Of a DNA stretch of 64,000 nucleotides, positions 46,257 to 55,977 are shown piece after piece (position 1 is the first letter of the stretch; each line of letters begins with the position of its first letter). Source of the stretch: Tupaia tana (lineage: Eukaryota > Chordata > Mammalia > Scandentia > Tupaiidae). The notes under the pieces were generated by a model, which was given only the letters and a program-made list of their open reading frames with translations, had not been told where the DNA came from and ran no database searches. Position numbers and translations under genes: made by a program. The stretch is from the NCBI GenBank assembly GCA_026018925.1, contig JAKSZU010000029.1:13877278-13941277 (forward strand), given 5' to 3'.

Positions 46257-47010
46257 GAGAAGATTCCTCATGGATACTGGGAACTAGATACTTCAGGGCA
46301 CAGGAGAAATGAAGATTTTTCTACTCATAATTCAGCCTCCAGCAAGCAAAGCTAGTGTGGCAGGAGAGTTGAGCCATTCTCTGAGAAGATTCCTCATGGA
46401 TACTGGGAACTAGATATTTCAGGGCACAGGAGAAATGATTTTCTACTCATAATTCAGCCTCCATCAAGCAAAGCTAGTGTGGTAGGGAGCCCCTCTGGCC
46501 TTCTATCTCTGTCTCTGTGTCTCTGAGGTCTCTGTCTCTCTCTGCTCCTTTCTCCTCATTTTTTTTTTTTGGTAATTTTTCCTTTTTACGATTTTTTGAA
46601 AGGTAGAGTTTCTCTCTGGCTCTCAGCTCCATCTTTTGCTTTGTTAATAATCCCTTCTGCTCCTTTCTCCCAGGCAGGAGAGTTGAGCCATTCTCTGAGA
46701 AGATTCCTCATGGATACTGGGAACTAGATATTTGAAGGCAGAGGAGAAATGAAGATTTTCTACTCATAATTCAGCCTCCATCAAGCAAAGCTAGTGTGGT
46801 AGGGAGCCCCTCTGGCCTTCTATCTCTGTCTCTGTGTCTCTGAGGTCTCTGTCTCTCTCTGCTCCTGTCTCCTCATTTTTTTTTGGTAATTTTTCCTTTT
46901 TACGATTTTTTTAAAGGTAAAGTTTCTCTCTGGCTCTCAGCTCCATCTTTTGTTTTGTTAATAATCCCTTCTGCTCCTTTCTCCCAGGCAGGAGAGTTGA
47001 GCCCTTCTCT
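46257..47010 (+). repeat. Tandem 5' monomers of HAL1-like copy 3 (314-bp period)
   Basis: A partial unit (46257-46382, without the pyrimidine-rich block) is followed by two full units of 314 bp each (46383-46696, 46697-47010), all starting GAGAAGATTCCTCATGG. The short unit matches the 124-133-bp monomers of other copies, so the long unit arose by insertion of about 190 bp of pyrimidine-rich sequence. Confidence 0.9.
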
Positions 47011-47296
47011 GAGAAGACTCCTCATGGTTTTCTATTTTGTGATTTTTTTCTTTTAAAAAGAAAAGAAAAGCAATTATAATTTTTTATTTTTTTGTCTTTT
47101 TTTCTCTCTTTTTGTTGTTGTTTCTCTCTCTCTTTTTCATTTTCCTTTTTCTTGTCTCTCCACCCAATATCTACTGAATCTGCTGCACCAGCGATCACAA
47201 CAGAACGGCAATCAGATTCTAGAATACCTCTGTCTGCTTGCTCCTGAACATTGAGGCTTAACTTCAAGAATTTGAAAGAAACACGCCATTCATCAG

Positions 47297-48298
47297 ATGA
47301 CAAGAAATCACCGTCGGATCACGAGAAATATGGGAAAACGAGAAAATACCTCTCCTCCAATGGAAAAGAGTAACTCTCCTTCATCCACAAGCAGTTCGGT
47401 GAAAGTCATGGAAATGTCTGATAAGGAATTTAGAACATTCATAATGTCGAAGCTAACAGAGATGGAAGAAAAGAGAGATAATGAACTGCTAAAGAGAAAG
47501 GAGAAAGAAGTTGCCGAGTTCCAGGAGATGAGGAAATTCTTGCAAGATCTAAAAGAGGAATTACACACTTTACAAAAGACTCAAACGGAACTGCTAGAGA
47601 TGAAGTCTATAATACAAGAAGTCAAAATCTCCCTTGAAAGTATTAAAAGCAGACTAGATCATTCAGAAAATAGAATCTCAGATGCAGAAGAGAAAATGGC
47701 TGGCTTAGAAAAGTCCACCACGAAGACTGAGAAAATGGCTCAAAAATTTGAGAATGATATGCGAGAAGTACTGGATACCATCAAACGTCTAAATATCCGG
47801 ATAATTGGCATTCCATAAGGTGAAGAGACCCATAAGGGCATTGATAATCTATTCCATGAAATCCTGCAAGAAAACTTTCCAAACCTAGAGAGGCATTCGA
47901 AGATCCAGTCCCAGGAAATACAAAGGACCCCAAATAAAATCAACCCAAGAAGATCTTCTCCAAGACACATTATAGCCAGGTTGACCAAAACCGCAGACAA
48001 AGACAAGATACTAAGATTGGCAAGAGAGAAACATCAAGTTACCTACAAAGGACATCCCATCAGGCTAACAGCAGATCTCTCATCGGAAACAATGCGAGCG
48101 AGGAGAGAATGGGAAAATATATTCAAAGTGTTAAGAGAGAAGCAATTTCAGCCAAGAATACTGTACCCGGCAAGATTATCTTTCAGGTGGGAAGAAAAGA
48201 CAAGAACATTCTCAGATAAACAAAACCTGAAAGAATTTACCAGCACCAGACCAGATCTCCAAGAAGTTCTCAAGGGTGTGTTGTATCAAGAAAATTAA
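47297..48298 (+). pseudogene. L1-type ORF1 of HAL1-like copy 3, single nonsense codon
   Basis: ATG 47297 to TAA 48298, 334 codons in one frame with a single internal stop at codon 174 (TAA 47816-47818). Residues 1-40 are Ser-rich and basic. Residues about 50-150 form a Glu/Lys/Leu-rich coiled coil. The RNA-recognition core begins around residue 165 (Ile-Ile-Gly-Ile-Pro) and the C-terminal domain ends in a Tyr-Gln-Glu-Asn tail. Ancestrally the stop position is Glu, as in the L1 at 17.2 kb. Everything downstream of the stop is open for 160 codons. Read through, it would be a normal-length ORF1p. The same stop occurs in copy 4. Confidence 0.92.
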
Positions 48299-49299
48299 AC
48301 ACAGACACATGGAAATAAGAGTCCAAAAACTATGAAAGTGGCCAACTTAATCATAGGGACAAGTCTGGAGTTGAATATTATATTCCAGAATTTAATCAGG
48401 AAAATTGAACCAGAACAGAAGATAGGTTCATGCACCTACCATTTGAACAGAATCCTAACTTGTTTCCTGGCTTTAAGCAAAGTTCCTTGGCATTTCTTTG
48501 AGTTAAGTTAAAACTGGTTTTCTTAGTAGTAATGAATGAACTCACCATTGAAAGTAGTTAGATTATGTAGGAAATTGTGTGATCAATGCAACGTGGGTGG
48601 GAAGGGAATGAAGGACAATTGTAGACACCGGAGGTGGTGTGACAGGAGGGTGGGAAGGGACAGAGGGTCAGAAAGAGGGTTGGAAGTAATTCTAGGAACT
48701 AGTAATGGAAAATTTTTTGGAATGTGCATGATTGTGTCACTATGCACTGTGTACTGGATGGGAGATTGCATTTTGTATGCTGTGATGAAGCTTAGGGAAG
48801 GAATGTAAATTGAGTTACAAAAAAAAAGTTTCAGAAAAAAAAAATATATATCTATTCAATGACTGCAGTAGGATATGTAGCCACAGCTAGGTGCTACTTT
48901 ATAGGATGCGTAAAGTAAGACTTGTGTTCATGGAAATGTGTGTATCACCTGTGTTTACTATGAGGGTATTTGGATTGATTGGGGTCTTTGGCGATACAAT
49001 AAAATGTGAGGAGAAAACAGTATAGAAAGCAAACATAGATACCAGAGACAGTGTGGGAGGAGAGTGGGAGATGGGAGAGGGTAGGAGATAGGGAATCAAG
49101 GATGGGGGGGGGGGAAAGCAAAACATACAGAAGACAAGAAATGGAAGATCATTTGCTGACAATAACATGTTTGTTGTTGTGCTTGTTTGAGACAATGTAT
49201 AATAGTGTACTTTGGATGGAAAATCTCATTTTGTATGTTGTAATGATGTTCAGTGAATGAATGCAAATAAATAAATTGAAATAAAAAATATAATTAATT

Positions 49300-49589
49300 G
49301 TGATTTTATTATGTTGACATTCATGTCTCACTTCATGTCATTTTTAGTCAAGCTCTGAACACTTATAATATTCTGATGGTAGCCAGCAGACAGCATAGCT
49401 ATTACCTGGCTGGACTCCCACATGGCCAACTATGGTATGAGTCCCAAACCTGGTGGCTTGAAACTCATGCAAGGTGCAAATATGTTCATGCTCAAGATCC
49501 CAGGAGTAGAATGGTGGGGAAGGATTGTGGCATGCATGGGCATTCATGCTGGGAGGTAATTTCTCACTTTCTCTCTCACTATCTTTCTG

Positions 49590-49639
<50 letters not shown>

Positions 49640-50165
49640 TATCCCATGAGTGCAGGCACTCTATGGAAAAAAGATCTCTTTGAAAAATTCTCCAGTTGGT
49701 TTTTGGGAGCTTGGTCAGCAGCATCTGGAACATGGGAGGTGGCAGCGTCTGCTACAGCACCTGAGGCAACTGTTGTGGGTACCCACACACAGCGATGGCA
49801 TTGGTCAAACAGTCTGCCACCTTCTCTTACTCATCTTGGGCTAGCAACTCTTTAGCATGCTGAATTTCTTCAGGGAAAACTCTGAACTGCTCCCAAATTT
49901 TTAAGGTCAGATAGCTTGGATAGCCCAGGTCTCTCCTTGGCAAACTTCTGTTTCTTTCTTCATTGTTTCAGCCTGTTCCAGAAGTTGAGGTCAATCCTTT
50001 ACTTTCAATCAAAGTAAATGCAGTACCAGATGAACAGGGCCTGGAACACCCCAGAGGTGGTTATGGTGCTGTTCTGGCCCACCATCTTTGCCTTACTGAA
50101 TGCAAATGTGGTGCCACTCACACCCATTGCCAGCTGGCCATGGAGGCATGCGGCCTTAACTATTT
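49300..50165 (-). pseudogene. TOMM20: Processed pseudogene of TOMM20 (mitochondrial import receptor)
   Basis: The minus-strand copy runs from Met (50085-50083) to stop TGA (49330-49328). It is intronless and split by a SINE at about 49381-49685. The N-terminal segment after Met-Val-Gly, the segment around LAKERAGLSKLPDLK (about 49890-49945) and the region of VFQMLLTKLP (about 49705-49735) are recognisable, although in shifted frames. Removing the SINE leaves about 450 bp, close to the 438 bp of the normal coding region. Several stops disable it. The parent protein is a receptor of the outer-membrane TOM complex. Recognition is from recall of the protein. Confidence 0.88.
49376..49688 (+). mobile_element. 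tRNA-derived SINE, long form, with (TC)n, inside TOMM20 retrocopy
   Basis: Head GTAGCCAGCAGACAGCATAG, a pyrimidine block expanded to (TCTGTC)n and (CT)n at about 49589-49636, and a TATGGAAAAAAGATCTC end. Confidence 0.85.
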
Positions 50166-50489
50166 ACGTATATAAATATTTTGATTTAATTATATAAATA
50201 TTTTTATTTTTTAGAGGATTCAGATTTTATTACAAAAAGTTTTTTTCTTCCATGAGAGAGACAGAAAGCACCCTTAAGAGAGTCTTAGTATCATGATTAA
50301 TTCTCACACTCAGCCAGCCTTGAACCACAGCATACATATGCTCAGAAACCCTAGAAATATTTCCAGGTAACTCACCTCCATGGAGCATTGTGATTTACTA
50401 CAGTCCACCATCTATATCCACAATGTGATATTTCTAAACAACTCACAAATGGTGTTGTTTTTACTATTAATTGAGATATTTTACATTCT
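50166..50489. other. Unassigned DNA
   Basis: Possibly 5' flank of the TOMM20 retrocopy. Nothing else recognised. Confidence 0.3.
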
Positions 50490-50672
50490 TTTAAGTTTTT
50501 GCTATAGAGCATGTATGCTTACTTAAGAGACACAGTGAGGGAAAATGAGAAATCACTCCACAGAGAGGATAGCCATCCCCATTCTCCTCAGGATTCTGGG
50601 CATGTATGCGGGGGCACCCAGTGTGATTTAAAAGCTGCTGGGTCTCAAAATTAAACTACAGGGTTAGCTGCA
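50490..50672 (-). mobile_element. tRNA-derived SINE, long form, 5'-truncated
   Basis: The 3' end and middle (minus strand) are present, with a decayed B-box region near 50640. The outermost head is missing. Confidence 0.7.
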
Positions 50673-50774
50673 GGATTGTTTTAAAATAGTTTTAAATAGC
50701 TGTGTGTGAGAGAGAATTGACTTAATTAGTTTTAAATTGTTTTTAAATTTTGTTTAAATAATTCTTATTTTTTT

Positions 50775-50943
50775 CTTTTCAAATAATTATTTATTAAATT
50801 TATTTATTTATTTTCTTTTAAATTTGACCAGAGAGAAAGAGAGTGAAGGAATGTGAGAAACCAAGCCATTAGGTTCAGAACTCAAACCATGGTTGACCAT
50901 GTGGGAGTCCAGCACATTAACTACCACATCACCTGCTGGCCCA
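50775..50943 (-). mobile_element. tRNA-derived SINE, short form
   Basis: On the minus strand the head is GGGCCAGCAGGTGATGTGGT and the box area GGTTTGAGTTC. Confidence 0.82.
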
Positions 50944-51314
50944 TTGTTTTAATAATTCTGTTTGAATTAACAAAGATTCTCTGCTTGACCAAAATTTAAT
51001 CAGGCTTCTCAAGGTCTGTTTGTTTTCTATGAAATCAAGGTAGGTGGATTTGAGCAAAATCCCCTTTAACCCTAAAGTTACCTAATGTAATTTGCTATCT
51101 ACTGACCTCCACCCTGTTACATGGTACTAGGTTCACACTTGACTATTCTATATTCAGAGTTGAGTTCATTCTCTCTCACACACTATCTCATTGTCCTAGT
51201 TCCTATACATATCTCCACGGTCTCTATTAAAATATTATTATTTACTGTGCTACCTAAGTAGATATATTACCTAATTTTAATGCTACATTATAATTTTGTA
51301 ATTACACATATTTT
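50944..51314. other. Unassigned DNA
   Basis: No gene or repeat recognised. Confidence 0.3.
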
Positions 51315-51535
51315 AAGGGTGGGCGTGCTCACCAGAGAGAAAGAGACAGAGAGACAGAAAATGAGATATCACCTCCCAGGGGTAATGGTTATGGCACCAT
51401 CCCATTTTAGTTCTCCTCTTGGGAATTTGGGCATGTGCTCTGTGTGACTTTCAAGCTGCTAGATCCAGGAGTCAAACCGCAGTGTGCCATATGGAAGTCC
51501 AGCACCTTAACCACTACACCACCTTCTGGTCCTTG
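51315..51535 (-). mobile_element. tRNA-derived SINE, long form
   Basis: On the minus strand the head is AGGACCAGAAGGTGGTGTAG and the middle CACCTCCCAGGGGTAATGG. First of three head-to-tail SINEs. Confidence 0.8.
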
Positions 51536-51584
51536 GAATTTAAAACTTTTATCTGTTGCCTAAAGATGGTCTAATTTTGTTATC

Positions 51585-51917
51585 CTATTTTTTGAGGTTT
51601 TTGCCTTAGGTGGGTGTGCTCCCTTGAGAGAGAGAGGAAGACAGAGACTGTGAGAAAGTGAGAAATCACCCAATCTGGAAGATGGCCACACTGCAATCTC
51701 TTTTCTTCCATTTTCCTCCCAGAATCTTGGACACATACAGATGTGTCCAGTGTGATTCTTTTTTCTCCATTCCCCTCTCAAGGTTTTGGACATACACACA
51801 CACACACACACACACACATGCACTGCGTGTGATTTTCAAGCCAGCAGGTCCAGGACTCAAACCAGTTGGCCATGTGGGAATCTAGTGCCTTAATCAGCAT
51901 GGCATCTGCTGGCCCCA
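51585..51917 (-). mobile_element. tRNA-derived SINE, long form, with internal duplication and (CA)n
   Basis: Longer than usual (about 330 bp). About 75 bp of the middle occurs twice: CCATTTTCCTCCCAGAATC with TCCAGTGTGATTCTT, and CCATTCCCCTCTCAAGGTT with TGCGTGTGATTTTC. A (CA)n tract at about 51790-51819 lies in the second copy. Confidence 0.82.
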
Positions 51918-51927
51918 TGTGTAACTT

Positions 51928-52180
51928 TTTTTGTTATTTTTTTTTTTTTTTTTTTTTTTTTTTGCCATAAGGCACATGCACTCACTGGAGAGAAAGAGTA
52001 GCTCTGAAATAGAAAGAGAAATCACCACCACAGGGAATGGTCATGCTGCAGTCCCTTCTCCTCACTTCTTCTATATGAATTTTGGACACACACACACATT
52101 CCTGACTTGAGCTTCAAGCCACTGGGTTGACCAGTGTGGGAGTCCAGTGCCTTATACATTATGCCACCTGCTGGCCCTGT
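51928..52180 (-). mobile_element. tRNA-derived SINE, long form
   Basis: A T run of about 36 bases (51928-51963, the A tail of the minus-strand copy), then the middle and head ending AGGGCCAGCAGGTGGCATA on the minus strand. Confidence 0.83.
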
Positions 52181-52547
52181 ACTACATACATATATATATA
52201 TATATTAATATGAAAAACAAGAAAAGTAATAATAAACAAAGTTACATAAAACTAAAATGATTCTGTCCAACAAATTAAATAAAAACATATTTGAAGAACT
52301 GCATAATGATTGACATGATATGTTATATATTACATAAAAAGTTAATATTCAAAATGAATTAAAAACTTAATGTTCAGAAAACAAATAACTGAGAGGCAAA
52401 AGTGCAAAAGACTTGGATAGAAATTTTTCAGAAGAAAGTATACAAATGGCCAATAGGTATATGAATAAACACTTGACATCACTAATCATTAGGAAAATAA
52501 TGAAAACAATCATGAAATATCACATCATGTCTCATTTTCTTAAAAAA

Positions 52548-52714
52548 ACTTTTAAAATTTATTTTATCTACTTGTTTGTTGTTTTTATTTTCTAGTTTGA
52601 CCAGATAAAGAGAGAAAAAGAAAGTGAGAAAGCAAGGCACCAGTTCCAGGACTCAAGACATAGTCAGCCATGTGGGAGTCCAGTGCCTCAATAATCACAC
52701 CACCTGCCAGCCCC
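52548..52714 (-). mobile_element. tRNA-derived SINE, short form
   Basis: On the minus strand the head is GGGGCTGGCAGGTGGTGTG, then a pyrimidine-rich segment and an A/T tail. Confidence 0.82.
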
Positions 52715-53032
52715 CACCTCACACCTCTTAAGATAGCTATTCTTAAAAATATACAATTCAATAGATACAAGAAGGAAAGAGAACTATTGAACATTGTTGG
52801 TAAAAATATAAATTGGTTAAACACAATGGAAAATAGTTTTCTAAGGTTTTTCACAAAATTAAAAATAGTACTGCCATGTGACATAAGAATTACATAATTG
52901 GTTATGTGTAAAAACTATACTATTAATATATCAAAAATATATTCATGCTTCCACATTCATTGCAAATTTATTCATAATAGTCATGATAAAACATTAACAT
53001 AGCTATTACACACAAATGGATAAAACATGTTA

Positions 53033-53200
53033 CAGGGACCAGCAAGTGCTGTGGTGTTTGAGGTGCTGGTCCCACATGGTTGATCACAGTTCAAGTCTCA
53101 GACCTGTCAGCTTGCTCCCTCACTTTCCCTCTCTTTATTGCTATCTGTTTCTCTCTAGTGAGCATATGTCCAATAGAAAACTAAATAAAAATAATGATGA
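53033..53200 (+). mobile_element. tRNA-derived SINE, intermediate form
   Basis: A short-form-like body (GACCTGTCAGCTTGCTCCCTC) with a long-form-like end (CTCTAGTGAGCATATGTCCA, ATAGAAAAC). It may record the step between the two forms. Confidence 0.72.
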
Positions 53201-53221
53201 ATTAAATATTTTTAAGAAAAC

Positions 53222-53492
53222 CTTTTTTTTTTCTTTTTTTGGAGAGGTTTTTGCTATAGGGCACGTGCGCTTGCCAGACAGACAGAGAGAGACAGAGAGA
53301 CAGAAAGCAGGAAATCACCCCCCAGGGGGGATAGCCATGCCAAAATCCTTTCTCCTCCATTCTCCTCTCGGGATCTTGGGCACGCACGCACACGCGCCCG
53401 GCGTGAGTTTAAGCTGCCGGGTCCAGGACTTGAACCGCGGTCTACTACATGGGAGTCCAGCGACATAGCCATTACGCTAACTGCTGGTCCCC
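53222..53492 (-). mobile_element. tRNA-derived SINE, long form, young
   Basis: On the minus strand GGGGGACCAGCAGTTAGCG and the A box TAGCGTAATGG are perfect. B-box area GGTTCAAGTCC. CACCCCCCAGGGGGGAT is at about 53316-53332. No clear duplication. Confidence 0.92.
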
Positions 53493-53597
53493 CTGGAACT
53501 CTGATCTTTTAAACATTAGGCTATGAAGCTGGTATGCAGAATTTTATTTTCAAGGCTGGATAATATTCTATTGGATGCATATATAAAAGGTTTTCTT

Positions 53598-53858
53598 GGG
53601 ACCAGCAGTTAGCGTAATGGCTATGTCGCTGAACTCCCATGTAGTCTGCCACGGTTTGCGTCTCGTACTCGGTGGCTTAAACTCAAGCTGGGTGCGTGAG
53701 CGTGCGTGCCCAAGATCCTGAGAGGAGAATGGAGGAGAAAGGATTTTGGCATGGCTATCCCCCCTGGGGGGTGATTTCTTGCTTTCTCTCTCTGTCTCTC
53801 TCTGTCTGGCAAGTGCATACTCCCTATAGCAAAAAACTCTTCAAAAAAAAAAAAAAAT
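53598..53858 (+). mobile_element. tRNA-derived SINE, long form, young
   Basis: A box TAGCGTAATGG perfect; B box changed to GGTTTGCGTCT. ATCCCCCCTGGGGGGTGAT at about 53757-53775; long A tail. Confidence 0.92.
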
Positions 53859-53860
53859 CA

Positions 53861-54052
53861 GGGTTCCACATAAGTGACCATGATTTGAATCCCATTTTTG
53901 TTGGCTTAAAAAGCACACTACGTATATGTGTGTGCATTCTTGAAATCCTGACAGAATAGAGAAACGGAGAAGGGATTGAAGCATGATGAAGCTCCATTGG
54001 GAAGTGTTTCTCTCTCCCTTAGTCTCTGGTGATCACATGGACCCTAAAATTA
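53861..54052 (+). mobile_element. tRNA-derived SINE, long form, 5'-truncated
   Basis: Starts at the anticodon-like region (GGTTCCACATAAGTGACCAT) directly behind the previous A tail and ends GGTGATCACATGGACCCTA. Confidence 0.65.
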
Positions 54053-54251
54053 ACAAAACATATTACATTATTACAACAACAGGGATGAACTTGGAGGACA
54101 TTATGCTGATTGAAATAACTCAGGTACACAATAACATACACCTCATCATCCTACATGTAAGTAGAGTATTAAAAACTAAAATTCACAGAAGCAGAGAATA
54201 ATATGACAGCTACTACTGTTTGAGGGTAGCCAGGTTTTAAAAATGTTGGTC

Positions 54252-54775
54252 AAGAAAGCAGATGATGGTGTAATGGTTAGGTTGCTGGGCTCCCAGGTAG
54301 ACCACAAATTAGTCGTTCACCCAGTGGCTTAAAACTCATGCCAGAACCATGTATGTGTTTGCCCAAAATCCCAAGAGGAGAATAGAGGAGAGGGATTGCA
54401 GTGTGACCATCCTCCTGAGGTTGCTTTCTTGATTTGTGTCTGTCTGTGTCTCTCCAGCAAACATATAAGCCCTATAGAAAAATTCTCTTTTTTTAATTAA
54501 TTAATTTATATATATTCAATCACATTGTTTAGCTTACACAGTGAATATTTCAACATGTGAACATTTCTCCCCAGTCCAGTTGATCAAAATATCTTCAACA
54601 TATAACACCACAACTTCCCATCCTGTCAATGCTCTGCCTCTGTACCCCTCCACCAAATGTCTTTCCCTAGGCCCCACCCCTCCACACACACCATATCTGG
54701 CATTCACACCCATATCTTGTGTTCATATATCTTTTAGCAAAATTCTCTCTAAAAATAAATTAAATTAAAATTGAA
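54252..54775 (+). mobile_element. tRNA-derived SINE, long form, split by an L1 3' fragment
   Basis: SINE 54252-54488, continued 54749 to about 54775 (TCTAAAAATAAATTAAATT). Head AAGAAAGCAGATGATGGTG. Confidence 0.78.
54478..54748 (-). mobile_element. 5'-truncated L1 3' UTR fragment with TSD
   Basis: 54489-54738 on the minus strand, between AAAATTCTCT duplications (54478-54488, 54739-54748). It is homologous to 61445 onward and to the L1 3' end at 63200. It landed in the A tail of a SINE. Confidence 0.72.
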
Positions 54776-54954
54776 ATGTTGGTCAAAAAACATTGCATTT
54801 CAGTTAGACAAGAGGAATAAGTTCAAATGTTCTAATGTACATCGTATCAGTGTAATTAATTACATTATATTGTATACCTGAATAATTCTCTGAAATAGAT
54901 ATTGTGATCTCACCTCAGAAACAAGTTGTGAGGTAACATGTATGTTGATTTTAC

Positions 54955-55115
54955 TTAATTATTTTATATAATTTTATTTATTACTATGATTTATTAATTT
55001 TGACCAAATTGAAAGAGGGAAATTGAGAAAGCAAGCTGCCAAGTCTGGAACTTAAACTGCAGTCAGCCATGTGGAAGTACAACAACTTCACCACCACACC
55101 ACCTGCCAACCCTAG
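54955..55115 (-). mobile_element. tRNA-derived SINE, short form
   Basis: On the minus strand the head is AGGGTTGGCAGGTGGTGTGG, with a pyrimidine-rich segment and an A/T tail. Confidence 0.8.
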
Positions 55116-55262
55116 TAATAATGCTAAATGGCTCAATTAAGCCATCACTCAAAGTTTACATCAGTTAAAATATCTTTCTGCATTTCGTATTTTTAAAAAA
55201 TCAAAAAATAGAAGTACAAAAATAAATGAACAAACAAGTCATGAAAAATCTTTAAGAGAGAA

Positions 55263-55640
55263 GAAGGTTCCACATAGCTCCAGCCAAGTAGATATTTCAG
55301 GGAATGAAGATTTTCTACTGATAATTCAGCCTCCAGCAAACGAGCTAGTGGTAGGGAGCCCCCCTGTACCCCAGCCTTCTATCTCTGTTTCTGTGTCTTT
55401 TTTCTGTCTCTCCCTGCTTCTGTTTCCCTTTTTTGGTAACTTTTCCTTTTTACACTTTTTTTAAAAGGCAAAGTTTTTCTCTTGCTCCCAGCTCCACTTT
55501 TTATCTTGTTAATTATCGCTCTGGTCCTCCCACCCAGGCAGAAGAGGCTGGGCCTTCAGAAGAAGGTTCCACATGACTCCAGCGAAGTAGATATTTCACG
55601 TGGTGCTTGTGCACCACACGGTTTCCTATTTTGTGATTTT
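55263..55640 (+). repeat. Tandem 5' monomers of HAL1-like copy 4 (299-bp period)
   Basis: GAAGGTTCCACAT starts at 55263 and again at 55562. The unit includes the pyrimidine-rich block seen in the 314-bp monomers of copy 3. The second unit is cut short near 55620. Confidence 0.82.
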
Positions 55641-55977
55641 TTTTTTAAAAAGAACAGTAATTAAAATTTTTTATTTTTTTATTTTTTTGTCTTTTCTTTC
55701 TCTTTTTGTTGTTGTTTCTCTCTCTCTTTTTCATTTTCTTTTTTCCTTTTCTCTCTACCCTCTAATATCCATTCAATGTGTTTTTAGACAGATCTAAGAG
55801 CACTGTAGATAAACATCCAAATACTAATAGGGTTAAAATATTCCCCAATATCTACTAAATCTGCTGCACCAGTGATCACAACAGAATGGCAAAGAGATTA
55901 TAGATCATCTCTGTCTGCTTGCTTCTGAACATTCAGGCTGAACTTCAAGAATTTGAAAGAAACACACCATCCATCAG

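Larger units (their letters stand above)
46257..49290 (+). mobile_element. ORF1-only L1 derivative (HAL1-like), copy 3, best ORF1
   Basis: It has 314-bp 5' monomers (46257-47010), a pyrimidine-rich leader (to about 47170), ORF1 (47297-48298), a remnant of the ORF2 start (48339 to about 48405), then two L1-like 3' tails (about 48585-48835 and 49020-49285). No ORF2. The end is A-rich (AATAAATAAATTG). A target duplication is not evident. The right end touches the 3' end of the TOMM20 retrocopy, which suggests one inserted into the other. Confidence 0.85.
52230..54240 (+). mobile_element. Old L1 ORF2 remnant, heavily interrupted
   Basis: ORF2 C-terminal-region sequence occurs at about 52400-52530, resumes at 52715-53030, and the ORF2 end plus start of 3' UTR is at about 54055-54240 (GATGAACTTGGAGGACATTA). 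SINEs at 52548, 53033, 53222, 53598 and 53861 interrupt it. A short minus-strand L1-like piece lies at about 53553-53600. Confidence 0.6.

Noticed and set aside
49579-49788. Arg-Glu repeat open frames on the minus strand
   Set aside because: They are translations of a (TC)n/(GA)n microsatellite in a SINE.
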